From NCBI GenBank assembly GCA_035772735.1, contig JASDFA010000016.1, forward strand, positions 142,984,501 through 143,048,500: 64,000 nt of DNA. The letters run 5' to 3'. Each line of letters opens with the position of its first letter. Position 1 is the stretch's first letter. The translations under genes and the position numbers were made by a program. Of the stretch, positions 11,283 to 23,376 are shown one piece after another. The notes beneath the pieces are model-generated. The model was not told where the DNA came from, did not search any database, and saw only the letters and a program-made list of their open reading frames with translations. Source of the DNA: Datura wrightii (taxonomy: Eukaryota > Streptophyta > Magnoliopsida > Solanales > Solanaceae).

Positions 11283-12435
11283 ATGTCATCATCTAGGAAC
11301 ACAAGAAAAGCCAAGGCACCAGCAACCGCCAAAGGCAAGGGCAAGGCCTCCACAAAACCTGTCGACTCTAAGGAGCTTATCATCTTCTGCATGCCTCACA
11401 TGAAAGGGCATTATACTATATGTAAGGGTTGGTCGATATTGGTGGAGAAAAGGTTCAACTTGGCGGGGCTGTGCGGGGAATTACCCAAAATTACTACTCA
11501 ATTCACAAACAAGCAATGGCATGCTTTTGCCAATCCTCTCCCGGACTATTACCCAAACCTGGTGTCGGAATTCTACGCCTCCTACCAGGCTAGACAGGAC
11601 CACATGAAGCACAAAGGCAAAATCGATGAAGTCCCCTACCTACCATTGGTCATGGTACGTGGGGTGGAGGTATACATCACACCAACTGAAATCAACTATT
11701 TATTTTGGGAAGACAAAATTGACTCAAGCACAGAGTATATGGCCAGGACTGCAGACATGAAGAATTAGTTCACCTAGATAGCTCCCATTATAATAGTTGA
11801 CACCCCACTATGGGTCTCCATAGGTGGCTAAATTTTTCACCATGATCTGAAGTTCGAGGCCAAGTTATGGCTGGATTTTATCTGTGGCCACATCATTTCT
11901 TCCAGAAATGAGTAGTGGGTCAGCGTGGTGTCAGCAATTCTTATCGCCTTCATTATGTTTGGAGTCCCCATTAACATTGGGGAGATTGTGGCTCAGCAAA
12001 CGAAGCGGAAGGAAAGAAAAGCCAGTACCTCCATGCCTTATGCGGTCCTTATTTCCAAACTGTGCTTACAAGTGAGTGTGCCATTATTCCCTGATGAGAC
12101 CCCTGTCCCTGCCTTAGGAGTAATATCCTTAGACAGAAAAAGAGGTGCCAAGGAACCCATAGTCAAGAGGAAGAGATTGCAAGCTTTTAGACTAGCTGAT
12201 CCCATGGGTTGGAGTAGTCACTGTAGGCCCTAGATCTGAATGTGTCCCACCAAGAATCCACAGGCCAAACCTTCGGTGACACACCTCTTAGGGGAGCATC
12301 TTCCCCTCTTGCATTCTTCCAGCGAAGTGGTCTCCACAAGCTTGTGGAAATGACCAACTCTCATGAGAGCTAACACCAAAAGTTCGCTAGAAGTATCCCT
12401 ACACTTATTACTCAAACAGTCAAACAGAAGTTGAA
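11283..12435 (+). pseudogene. ATH2 additional ORF (plant transposon protein-like), interrupted
   Basis: The start ATG at 11283 gives MSSSRNTRKAKAPATAKGKG, a basic Ser/Lys-rich start like those of the ATH3 and ATH4 aORFs. The core runs through NPLPDYYPNLVSEFYASYQ and VEVYITPTEINYLFWED to a TAG at 11766, then in the same frame to about 12233 with TSMPYAVLISKLCLQVSVPLFPDE-like sequence. TEK2 insertion at 12436 cuts it, and the part beyond, including the acidic tail, is missing at the other side of TEK2. Function unknown; I follow the 'putative plant transposon protein' family name only. Confidence 0.78.
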
Positions 12436-13333
12436 TGTCATGCCCCATCTTGGGAGGCATGACTGACACCTAGTGCCACACTAGGTCTGAACTAGCCTGA
12501 CTGGACTAGTGCACTACTGGTGCACATTGACACTCAATTCAAGAAACCGATGAGCTATATATCAATTGTAAATACAGCCCCTGGCCAACAAGGCCACCTG
12601 TAAAAGAAGACAGCTAACCACAACATCACAATAATAGGGAACCTATGCGGGCTGACAAGACCATCATGCTGTCTAGTTATGACTGAAATGTAAATCAAGC
12701 ACTAAACTACACTATGGCCGACAAGGTCACTAATTAACAGCTAAAAAAGGCCCCACACGGCCATCGCAGGAAATAAAGCATACACGGGCCCCACACAGCC
12801 GACAGCAACTAACCACAGGGAATGTACAACGGTCTACAAGCCTCTAGGAGTGATATAATGGTCGGGACAGGGCCCCGACCTACCCAAAACTATACATCAA
12901 AAGAAAACACCGTATAACTTTCAACTCTCGAGGGAAGGAGATGAATAAACTGCTGACTTCAGCTGAAGGATAGGAACGTCCTGAACCGCGTCTATCTGTA
13001 CCTACAGGCAAGTAATGCAGCGCCCAGGTGAGCGTCAGTATAATATGTACCGAATATGTAAGGTAGAAAGCTAATAAATTGGACTGAAAGCTAGTAAATC
13101 TGTAGTAATCAAAAGAGAGAGAGTAAGGATTTAACATGCAATACCTATACCATTTAAGTTACCTGAACGATAAGTCTATATATGCAAACAAGAACCTAAT
13201 CGGGCCCCCATAAGCCTGGAAGGTACAAACAGCACAGAAAAACCTACCTTGGCCCCCATAAGCCCCGACAAGTACAAAAAAGATCCCCTCCACTTACCTG
13301 ACTACTAAGGATTTTATGTAAACTGTGACTCGA

Positions 13334-13545
13334 AGTGGCCCCAATGGCCTCAATATGATGGAACTCACTTCGGCCCTCGCGACCTCAATTACATGTATCT
13401 CAATATGGCCCTCACGACCTCAATAAATGAAACTATGTATGGCCCTCACGGCCTCAATAAATGAAATTCTGTATGACCCTCGCGGCCTCAATAATTGAAA
13501 CTTTGTATGGCTCTTGCAGCCTCAGGAAATGGAACTCAATATGGG
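13334..13545. repeat. Minisatellite in TEK2 left LTR
   Basis: About five to six imperfect units of roughly 35-42 bp carrying GGCCCTCACGGCCTCAA followed by AT-rich sequence. The matching array in the right LTR (20714-20857) has about two units fewer. Confidence 0.7.
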
Positions 13546-14223
13546 ATAACAGCTAACTACTCAACATTGGGGTAAGACCATTCTAGCTAGGCTAACTTGG
13601 ACAAGAATTGCAATTTCATCGCTATAGTCTCAATTTAGTTTACAATAGCTGACCCTAATAGGTTTACTCTGAAGTACTATAGACATACGAGTCGTACTAC
13701 CTTTACGATGAATGTAATTTATCGAAAATATAGCCTTACATACCTCAAGTGCCGACTTCTGTTTAACCGGTGAGTTCCAACCTGTATTCAACAACCTTTC
13801 GCAACTGTAATCATATTATTGGAAGAATGAGACTAGTTTCAATACTTAATTTGATGAAAACAATAACTTTTAATAATTATATCAACTATACTTCAACTTG
13901 ATGAAATACGGCCGAAAATGTATAATTTTCTGAGAGTTGAGAATGGAGAAATGCTTACGTGAAGCTTGTGCTCATATAAAAATTAGTTTGAAGCAATTCC
14001 GACAACTTTGGATCAGCGGGACATTGATTTTGCAGGTGAATTTCGTGAAAATAACTCTGTAGGTGATGCTCCCTATGGTCTTAAACTTTGATACCCAAAG
14101 TTAATTTAAATTCAGGCGGCGTTTTGTAGCATAAACAGGTGAAAAATGTTGAATTCGCTCGTCTCACACTCTCTTTATCTGTAACTTATGTTGGAAATGA
14201 TCACAAAATGAACTAAGGACCCT

Positions 14224-14276
<53 letters not shown>
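14224..14276. repeat. (TA)n(TG)n microsatellite
   Basis: An uninterrupted TA run followed by a TG run at the TATA-like position of the TEK2 left LTR. The right LTR has only CTTATATATTTATGTGTGTG there (21522-21541), so the array expanded after insertion. Confidence 0.9.
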
Positions 14277-14277
<1 letters not shown>

Positions 14278-14560
14278 GGAAGTGGACTAGGGGCGCTTCG
14301 CACCGGCCATCGCGGCAACCTAGTGCCGCCCCGCGCCTCCCATTGTAGAGTTCTCTTGGCGCGTCGCGCCTCTCAATGAACCAACAGGGCCGGCACGCCG
14401 TGCTGCTGAGGGCGCTAGGGTGCTGGTGTGTCGCGCAAGCCCTTGCGGCCTGGCCTCGTTCGACCCGACTTCTGGGTTTTCTTACACACGTCGTATACTC
14501 TTTATTTATCATAATTCCATGCATACATTTATGAGTTACTAACTTTTATGGGGTGTAACA

Positions 14561-14576
14561 TCCTCCTCGCTTAGGA
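14561..14576 (-). other. TEK2 polypurine tract
   Basis: Sense-strand sequence CTAAGCGAGGAGGA directly abuts the LTR start TGTTACACC. It is the plus-strand primer site for reverse transcription and confirms the minus orientation. Confidence 0.65.
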
Positions 14577-14884
14577 ACATTCATCCTTGAATGTTTGCTT
14601 CAACTTGTAGGAGTTTAATTCTTCCAACTATTAATCTGGAAAACTTTCGGCAGAGTCTCCCTTGTAATATGGACTACTAGAAAACCCTGAAATGTAGAAA
14701 AGTCCAATACATGTATATCACATGACACTATAGCAACTCTCATACAACAGAATAGCATTCAATGGAACAACATCAATAACATGAAGCATAAACAATAGCT
14801 GAATCAATGACCCTACCTTAACTGCACTATCGGAACTAATCCTGGAACAGCTGATGATATCTAGATCCCATGTCATCCTCAAAC

Positions 14885-16156
14885 TTCCTAGGTCAGTTCT
14901 TCTTTATTTCTATTTCTCCACAATACTTTAACGGAGGCAACATCTTTGGTTCTCAACCTACAAACTTGTCGATCTAATATGGCTATCGGAACCTCTTCGT
15001 AGGCTAATTCCTCAGTGACCTAGACATCCTTGACTGGTACGACATGGGATGGATCCCCTATATACTTTCGTTACATTGATACATGAAAGACTGGGTGAGC
15101 AAACTCCAACTCTGAAGGAAAATCTAACTCGTATGCCACTTGGCCTATTCTCTTGAGGACTCAATACGGTCCGATAAATCTTAGGCTAAGCTTGCCCTTC
15201 CTTCCAAATCTCATTACGCCCTTCATGGGCGAGACTTTCAGAAAAACCCAGTCACCTATATTGAACTCCAGGTTTCTACGCCTTATGTCAGTGTAGGATT
15301 TCTGGCGGCTCTGAGATGTCAGTAGGCATTCTCTTATAAGCTTTACTTTTTCCTCTGATTGGTGGATCATGTCCGGTCCAATTAGTTCTGATTCACCTAC
15401 CTCAAACCAACCAACTGGGGATCTGCACTTCCACCCATATAAAGCCTCGTACAGTGCCATCTGAATTGCCCAATGATAACTATTATTATAAGCAAACTCA
15501 ATAAGGGGTAAATGTTCATTCCAGCTGCCCCCAAAGTCTAACACGCACGCCCGTAGCATATCCTTGAGCGTCTGAATTGTATGTTTTACCTACTCGTCTG
15601 TCTGAGGGTGGAATGTTGTACTCAAATTAACTTGTATCCCCAAACCTTTTTGAAATGATTTCCAGAATCTAGCTATAAATTGTGCTCCTCTATCCAAAAT
15701 AATAGATACTGGGACACCATGTAATCTGACTACTTCTCTAATGTACAACTCGGCGTAGTCCTCGGCTAAGAATGTGGTCCTGACTGGCATAAAATGAGCT
15801 GACTTTATTAACCTATCAACAATCACCTAGATTGAGTCAAATTTATGCCTGGTACGGTGTAGTCCTGTCACGAAATCCATATTGATTGCCTCCCATTTCC
15901 ACATAGGCATTACTATTTTCTGTGTCAATCCACTGGATTTTTGATGTTCCTCCTTTACCTGTTGGCAGTTAGGAAATTGTGCTACAAATACTGCTACTTC
16001 CTTCTTCATTCCCGGCCACCAGTAAATCTCTTTTATGTCATGATACATCATCGCTGAACCTGGGTAAAGAGAATAGCGAGAATAGTGTACCTTTGCCATA
16101 ATCTGCTGGCGAAGTCCTACTACATCGGGGACGTAGAGGCGACCTCTGTACCTCAA
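14885..16156 (-). pseudogene. TEK2 integrase with C-terminal chromodomain
   Basis: Minus strand. The zinc-binding part is at 15827-16156 (LRQQIMAKVHYSRYS, then MYHDIKEIYWWPGMKK, then FVAQFPNCQQVK), leading into INMDFVTGL, the first catalytic Asp. 15590-15826 has IILDRGAQF (second Asp) and HPQTDE, then a stop where DGQSE is expected; the catalytic Glu codon reads Lys. 15161-15559 is the core end and GPY/F-like module. The chromodomain at about 14885-15010 reads EEVPIAILDRQVCRLR and DVASVKVLWRN. Chromodomains of this type direct chromovirus insertion to heterochromatin. Several stops make it non-functional. Confidence 0.85.
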
Positions 16157-16229
16157 AACTCCATCCCTGGCTACCTCAAAAGCTGATACTTCACCGTGTT
16201 GAACTCTATCTCTAAGCGGTGCTAAATAA

Positions 16230-17640
16230 GAATCTTCATATTGCCACTACTTTACCTCTACTACCAGGGATGACACTATAGTATTCTGAATTATGGCTCC
16301 ATTATCCCCTGTATCAACCACTCGAACAGCTAAACTGGCTAGCTGGTGTAATTCTCGGGCCATTTCCCGTTGTTCTGGCCTCAAGTATGCCAAACTGCCC
16401 ATAGATCGGTGGCTAAGAGCATCCGCCACAATATTAGCTTTCCCTGGGTGATATAAGATGTTCAGATCATAATCCTTCAACTATTCTAACCAACAACATT
16501 GTCGCAAATTGAGCTCTTTCTATGTGAAAACGTACTGAAGACTCTTATGGTCAGTAAAAATATCCACATGCACCCCATATAAGTGATGCCTCCACATCTT
16601 TAAGGCGTGTATTACTGCAGCTAACTCTGGATCATGAGTGGGATAGTTCTTCTCATGTTTCCTCAACTACCTCGAAGCATAAGCAATTACCTTACCATGT
16701 TGCATCAGAACACATCCTAACCCAACACCTGAAGCATCAAAATACATGGCATAACCCTATGAACCTACTGGAAAAGCTAACACTGATGTTGAGGTCAATT
16801 TGTTTTTCAATTCCTAGAAACTCTGCTTGCAGGCTTCGGACCACTGAAACATGGCTGCTTGTTGAGTCAATTTAGTCAACGATGTTGACAGAGTAGAAAA
16901 CCCTTCCACGAGCCTTTTGTAATATCCTGCTAACCCCAAGAAACTACGAACCTCTATTGGAGTCGTAGGCCTAGGCCATGTTTTCACTGCCTCAATTTTC
17001 TGCAATTAGACCTAAATACCAGCCTCTGATACAACGTGGCCCAAGAAAGCTACAGATTTCAACCAGAACTCACATTTGGAAAACTTTGCATATAAATGGC
17101 ATCCTCTGAGGATCTGGAGTACTGTCCGTAAATAATCTCTATGTTTCTCTTTTGAGAGGGAGTAGACAAGAATATCATTAATAAACACTATTACAAACAA
17201 ATCCAAATACGGCCTGAAGATACTATTCATTAGGTCCATGAACACTATTGGCACGTTTTTCAACCCAAAGGACATAACCAAGAACTCAAAATGGGTAAAC
17301 CTAGTCCTGAAAGCTATGTTCGGGATATCTTTTTCCCGAACTCGAACCTAGTGGTACCCGAATCTCAAGTCAATTTTAGAAAAATATTTCACCCCTTGTA
17401 GCTAATCAAACAAATCATCTACTCTTAGAAGGGGATATTTATTCTTAACAGTAACCTTATTCAATTGTCGGTAATCTATGCACATACGTAGGGAACCATC
17501 CTTCTTCCTCACAAATAGGACTGGTGCACCCCATGGTGACGTACTGGGTCTGATGAAGCCTTTATCCAAAAAATCTTTCAACAGTTCCTTTAATTTTTTT
17601 AATTCAGCAGGGGTCATTCGATATGGGGGAATAGATATAG
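16230..17640 (-). pseudogene. TEK2 reverse transcriptase and RNase H
   Basis: Minus strand. RT starts at 17402-17617 (DFLDKGFIRPSTSPWGAPVL, VRKKDGSLRMCIDYRQLNK) and continues at 17012-17281 (SFGLKNVP, then FINDILVYS, FSKCEFWLKSVAFLGHVVS) and 16814-17005 (RSFLGLAGYYKRLVEGFS). The catalytic box is FIND instead of FIDD. RNase H follows, with a recognisable end at 16247-16480 (YDLNILYHPGKANIVADALS). Internal stops and the lost Asp make it inactive. Confidence 0.86.
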
Positions 17641-18240
17641 GCTGAGATTTGGTAGAAAATCTATAGAGAAGGCTATTTCCCGCTCCGGAGGAATATTGGG
17701 AAGTTCGTCTGGAAACACATCCGGGAACTCATTAACAACTGGGATAGACTGGACAGTCGGGGATTCTGCTTGCACATCCCGAACCCTGATAATATAGTAG
17801 ATACAACCCTTTTCTATAAACCTTTTCGCCCAAAGATAGGATATAAACTTACCTTTCCGCATGGCTGTATTACCTCTCCACTCTCGCACAACCTCCCCCA
17901 GAAATTAAATCGGACAAGTCTGGTCAAACACTCTACAATAGCATAGAATTGTGTCAACCATTCCATATCCAAAATCACATCAAAATCAATCATTTCTAAT
18001 TCTACTAAATCTGTTGAGGTCTGATGACCAACAACCAATACTGTACAACCCCGAAAAATTCTTCTAGAAATAATAGAGTCACCAAAAGTGGTAGATACTG
18101 AAAATGGTTGCTGAAGCAATTCTGGTCCTATATCAAACTTTTGGGATACTAACGGAGTAACTTACAACAAAGTGGAGCCCGGATCTATCAAAGCATAAAC
18201 TGAGTGAGAACAGACATCTAATATACCTATCACAACATCT
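17641..18240 (-). pseudogene. TEK2 protease and PR-RT linker
   Basis: Minus strand. Readable sequence at 17814-18119 includes STDLVELEMIDFDVILDMEW, the typical chromovirus PR end (normally DVILGMDWL). Then KFISYLWAKRFIEKGCIYYI and VNEFPDVFPDELPNIPPERE lead into RT. The active-site region near 18180-18230 is only poorly readable. Stops occur throughout. Confidence 0.72.
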
Positions 18241-19800
18241 GGCGACGACTCTGATTCCTGTCGCCCTGGCAATGCATATGTGAAATCTTGAACACTGCCT
18301 GAACCAGATGCCCCTGATCTACCTCATCCTCTACTGGATGGAGCTAAGGGCCTATGCCCTACAGCAGGTGTTGGGGCATACGAACCTGTTGAAGATCTAC
18401 TCTACTAGTCCTGACCACCCTGGCGTCTAGTCGAGCAGACTCTCATCATGTCTCCCTCCTTCCTGTAGGTATAACTGGCAGTCGAACCATATCTGCACCT
18501 CCCCAGATGTCGTGTATGACAAGTATTGCATCGGGGTATCGCTAACTCTGTATGATCTGGCCCTTTCTACTGTTGTGAGCCTGGTGCTCGAGAACTTTCA
18601 CCGGGGCCTAACCGCCTTCGACAATCTGACCTACTATCCTGTTGTGGATGAAGTGGGGGCCTTGATGGTCTACCTGAAAAATGGGGCTTGGGCCCACCCT
18701 GAAAATCTGCCTCGAAATCTACGGATCTAGCCCTTTGACGTTATTCCTATCCTGACCTTTCCATAGCATACTGGCATTGTCTAAGCTCCTCTATATTCTG
18801 AGCAAAGGCCTGGATCCGTGAAATGTCCATATTCTCCCACAATGTGTTTTTAATACAAGATTCTATATATTTTGGCACAAGGCCCATGATAAATCGGTGC
18901 ACCCTCGCTGGCATGGTGTCAACAGACAAGGGTGCATACCTAGCTAAGGAGTCAAACCTCAACACATATTCTTAGACACTCATTCGACCTTACTCTAGAT
19001 GAAAAAATTGCTCTACTCTATCCTTCTGAACATCTCGAGGAAAATAGTGATCTATGAAAGCTTCAAAAAAGATAGGCCATGTAGATAGAGGTGCATTTCT
19101 TCCTCGGTATCTCTCCCAACTCTCGTACCACAAAACCGCTACATCTCGCAATCTGAATACTGCTAGCTCAACTAATTCTGTGGACGAGGCATGCATGACC
19201 CTGATTATTCTCTACAACTGATCTATAAAATTATGGGGGTCCTCTTTACGATCTGTCGCCGTAAACTTCGGAGGACTCAAGGCCAAGAACTTACGAACTC
19301 TTAAACTACCAGGCCCCTCAGCGGGCTTAACAATAGCTGGTACTACCAGCTTAGGATGACATTGAGCAGTCATCATCTATACCAACAAATAAAATGCACC
19401 CTTGAGCTCCTAATCTGATGGCATAGGAATAGCTGGGGTGGAACTGGTATATCGGCTACCCTAGAGATCTCTGAATGTGGTTGCAAATTCTAGGGAGATC
19501 GAGGTGGTGTACCCCTATCACCCTCAGATCAGGCTGACTCTGCCTGGGGCCCTCTCCTGCTGCCACATCCATTTCTTGACCAGTTGCGGTCTGCCGTGTG
19601 TCTGACATTTCTCTATAAATAAATAGGATAACATAAGCTTAGGAAGTCACCCTATACAGCATAGCTCTATAGCACGACTAAAGGAGAAAAAGAGTAACCA
19701 CACTATTATGCATTGCAGCCTCCTGCCTATGGAATGTGGTGCACAACATACCCATAAACAAGACTCTTCTTGGCACGTCTTGCAGATTCCCTGGGATACG
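18241..19800 (-). pseudogene. TEK2 gag remnant
   Basis: Minus strand. The gag domain is readable at 18990-19196 (LVELAVFRLRDVAVLWYESW, FFEAFIDHYFPRDVQ) and 18747-18965 (ARVHRFIMGLVPKYI, AFAQNIEELRQ). The region toward 18300-18700 should hold the zinc knuckle but is degraded. The 5' part, near 19560-19620, ends just before the PBS. Confidence 0.78.
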
Positions 19801-19816
19801 ACCTACTCTGATACCA
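19801..19816 (-). other. TEK2 primer-binding site, initiator tRNA-Met type
   Basis: Sense sequence TGGTATCAGAGTAGGT, four bases inside the 5' LTR end. The first 11 bases match the complement of the plant initiator tRNA-Met 3' end, the usual chromovirus primer. Confidence 0.85.
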
Positions 19817-19820
19817 AATT

Positions 19821-21745
19821 TGTCACGCCCCACCTTGGGAGGCTTGACAGGCACCTAGTGCCACACTGGGTCTGAACTAGCCTAACTGGACTGTTGCACT
19901 ACTGGTGCACATTGACACTCAATTAAAGAACTTGACGAGCTATATCTCGGTTGTAAATATAGCCCCTAGCCGACAAGGCCACTTGTAAAAGAAGACAGCC
20001 AACTACAACATCACAATAATAGGGAACCTATGCGGGCCAACAAGACTACCATGCTGTCTAGTTATGACTGAAACATAAATCAAGCACTAAATTATGCTAT
20101 GGCCAACAAGGCCGCTAACAACAGCTAAACAAGGCCCCTCACGGCCATCGCAGGAAATAAAGCATACATAGGCCCCACACGGCCAACAACAACTAACCAT
20201 AGGGAATGTACAACGGTCTGCAAGCCTCTAGGAGTGATATAATTATCAGGATAGGGTCCCGACCTACCCAAAACTGTACATCAAAAGAAAAACCCGTCTA
20301 ACTTTCATCTCCGCAAGGAAGGAGCTGAATAAACTACTAACCTCAACTGATGGCTAGGAATGTCCATAACCGCGTCTATCTCACCTGCAGGCAATTAATG
20401 AAGCACCCAGGTGAGCATCAGTATAATATGTACAAAATATGTAAGGAAGAAAGCTTATAAATAGATTGAAAGCTAGTAAATCTGTAGTAATCAAAAGAGA
20501 GAGAGTAAGGATTTAACCTGCAATACCTGTACTATCTAAGTTACCTAAACAACAAGTCTATATATGCAAATAAGAATCTAACCCGGCCCTCATAAGCCTG
20601 GAAGGTACAAACAGCACAGAAAAACCTACATGGGCCCCCATAAGCCCTGACAAGTACAAACAAGATCCCCTCTACTTACCTGACTACTAAGGATTTTATG
20701 TAAACTATAACTCAAAGTGGCCCTCGTGGCCTCAATTTGATGGAACTCATTATGGCCCTCACGACCTCAATCTAATGTATCTGAATGCGTCCCTCACGAC
20801 CTCAATAAATGAAACTATGTATGGCCCTTGCGGCCTCAAGAAATGGAACTCAATATGGGATAACAACTAACTACTCAACATTGGGGTACGAGCATTCTAG
20901 CTAGGTTAACTTGGACAAGAATTGTTATTTCATCGTTATAGTCTCAATTCAATTTACAACAGCTGACCCCAATAGGTTTACTCTTAAGTACTATAGACAT
21001 ACAGGTCGTACTAACTTTACAACGAATGTAACTTGCCGAAAGGATAGCCTTACATACCTCAAGTGCGGCTTATGTTTAACCGATGAGTTCCAACCTGTAT
21101 TCAATAGCCTTTCGCAACTGTAATCGTATTATTGGGAGAATGAGACTAGTTTCAGTACTTAATTCATTGAAAACAATAACTTTTACTAATAATATCAACT
21201 ACACTTCAACTTGAAGAAATACTGCAAAAACTGTATAATTTCCCGAGAGTTCAGAAGGGAGAAATGCTTACTCGAAACCTTTGCTCGTATAGAAATTAGT
21301 TTGAAGCAATTCTGACAAATTTGGCTCGGTGGGATATTGATTTTCCTGGAGAATTTCACGAAAATAACTCTGTAGTGATGCTCCCTCGACCTTAAACTTT
21401 GATACCCGAAGTTAATTTAAATTCGAGCGACGTTTCGTAGTGTAAACGGGGGAAAATGTTGAATTCCCTCGCCTCACACTCTCTCTGGTCGTGACTTATG
21501 TTGGAAATGAACTAAGGACCCTTATATATTTATGTGTGTGGGCGGTGGAACTAAGGGTGCTACGTGTCAGCCATCACGGCAACCTAGTGCCGCACCGCGC
21601 CTCCCATTGCGGAGTTCTCTTGGCGCACCGTGCCTCTTAAGGCACCAACAAGGCTGGCACGCCGCGCTTCCCCAAGGCGCCAGGGTGCTGGCGCATCGCA
21701 CTGGCCCTTGTGGCCTGGCCTCGTTCGATCTGACTTTTGGGTTTT
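19821..21745 (-). repeat. TEK2 5' LTR, outer end deleted
   Basis: Starts TGTCACGCCCC next to the PBS and aligns with the left LTR until GGGTTTT at 21739-21745. The left LTR continues for about 75 bp more to its end. Here the sequence switches directly to ATH2 3' region (GCATGCATACA, as at 3609-3617). The minisatellite (20714-20857) is shorter than in the left LTR. Confidence 0.85.
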
Positions 21746-21756
21746 GCATGCATACA

Positions 21757-23356
21757 TGATGAGTTGTAATTTACCAGCTCATTAGACTCTAAAAGATGAG
21801 GTTTTGTCTAGTTCCTAAGTTGATTACGTGGATTTTATTCCCTTTTTGCTTTTGTTAAGTGCAGATGCCTAAGTTTTAAGAAAAGAGCAAAAATAAAGTA
21901 AAAAGGTGGAAATGAGTATAAGCAGCAAATCGCAGGTGTTTACCGGCGAAATGCTGGTCAAAAGCTGAAGGTCACTTCCTGAAGGGAGGAATGCTACTAG
22001 CGGTTCACGAGTCACCATTGGTGAGACGTCGGTTCAGTCGCCAAATGACACTCAAAAAATTCTGGATTTGGCATTGAAGGTCTGGTGGTTCACGGATTGG
22101 CATCGGCGAAATGTCGGGTGAACCGTCGAAGTTCATTGGAAAAGACTGCAAAAGAAGAGCAAGTATCCGGTAGTTCACATATTTCATCGGCGAACCGCTG
22201 GTACCTTTGCCGGTTTTAGAAAAATACTTTTAAGGGTATAATTTTCCATTATTGAAAAAGGAAGGAAATGTACCCTACTTTATAGGGTATAAGCAGAAAG
22301 AGAAGTACTCTACAAAGAAGAGAAGAGGAGAGGGGAAGAAGATAGAGAGTTAGAGAGAAAAGCTAAGTACACATCACATCATTATTTCCTCTTTTAGCTG
22401 AAGACAATCTCTTAGATAATAAAGGGATTTTTGATTGAAATTTGTGGAAGATACTCTTACTCTATTTTCTTTTTGGATATTATTAAGTTTCAACTGTAGT
22501 GAAGGATCATTCTATTTTTGATTTATCTACTTTTATTAAATTCACTAATGCTATTGATGATTGTGTTTTCGAATTTCTTAACTATGAATAGCTAAATCAT
22601 TAACTAGAGGTGTGTGATGATGAATATTTAATTGGATTGGGTATTGCTAGAGTTAACTTCATGATGTTCAATTAAGTGTAAATCTAGTAGATTACCTTCA
22701 ATCTATTAATGAATATCCATTAATGATGATATGGGTCTATCTATACTTGCTTGATTGTTGTTCGAGAGAGAATAATTAAGTATTGGAAGGGAATCCAGTA
22801 GTGGGTATGGATAAGAGATTGTAAAATTAAGCTAGTAATAGCTGAAATTACTTTATCCTTCCTAATTAGCTGCAAATAGCTAGGAATAGTGAAGTTGCTG
22901 ATCCAAATCAATTCGGGTAAGCTAAATTGCAGCTAGAGTTTGACAAAACTCTAGCTAGGGGTAGTCAATAGGCTGGGAAGCTGAATCTACCTATTTCCCG
23001 AGATTATTTATACTTATTGAACTTATGAAGATGACCTGGCCTATCCCGATCTAATTAGTATTTCATCTACACCGCACCTCTAGTATTTCGCACTATTGTC
23101 AACAATTTAACTGATCCTTTTATTTTGAGTTCACTAAAGAAATTTGTGTAATTCTATGCAAAGTTTATTCCCCTCATTTTCTTTGTTTTTATGTTAACTC
23201 TAAATGGTGCAAGCTAATATCAATTTCTCAATCGACGCTTGAATTCATCAGTCTCTAATCCTCATGGAATTCGACCTTGGCACTCATCGGGTTACTTATT
23301 TTGATACAACGACCATGTATATTCTTTGATTTAAGAATATATTTTGGACATTATCA
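21757..23356 (+). repeat. SL1: solo LTR of an ATH2-related family, with TSD
   Basis: 1600 bp from TGATGAGTTG to ATTATCA with no internal region on either side. It is flanked by a perfect 5-bp duplication ATACA at 21752-21756 and 23357-23361. Removing it and one TSD restores GCATGC-ATACATTGGGGACAATG, matching 3609-3628. It is related to but clearly diverged from the ATH2 LTR and has its own CGGCGAA/GCCGGT dyad array (21925-22215). Typical of LTR-LTR recombination. Confidence 0.9.
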
Positions 23357-23376
23357 ATACATTGGGGACAATGTAT
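23357..23376 (+). other. Stem-loop after the aORF (ATH2 second copy)
   Basis: Perfect 8-bp arms ATACATTG and CAATGTAT with loop GGGA. The left arm is also the target site chosen by SL1. Confidence 0.65.

Larger units (their letters stand above)
12436..14560 (-). repeat. TEK2 3' LTR
   Basis: 2125 bp; on the plus strand it starts TGTCATGCCCC and ends GGGTGTAACA, so in sense it runs TGTTACACCCC...GGGGCATGACA. It contains a minisatellite (13334-13545), an AT/GT microsatellite at the presumed TATA region (14224-14276), and a GC-rich block just upstream of it (14286-14460). Confidence 0.9.
12436..21745 (-). mobile_element. TEK2: Tekay/Del-type chromovirus (minus strand), decayed
   Basis: LTRs at 12436-14560 and 19821-21745 flank gag, PR, RT, RH, IN and chromodomain in that order on the minus strand, with a tRNA-iMet PBS next to the right LTR and a PPT next to the left one. 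All domains contain stops. It inserted into the aORF of ATH2. The outer end of the right LTR and about 300 bp of flanking ATH2 are deleted, so no TSD remains there. Confidence 0.88.

Noticed and set aside
13334..13545. A CRISPR-like array
   Set aside because: Units are imperfect, spacers are not unique, and the context is a plant LTR; it is a minisatellite.
14213..14524. A 103-codon minus-strand frame ending in His-Thr and Ile-Tyr runs
   Set aside because: The runs are translation of the TG/TA microsatellite inside the TEK2 LTR.
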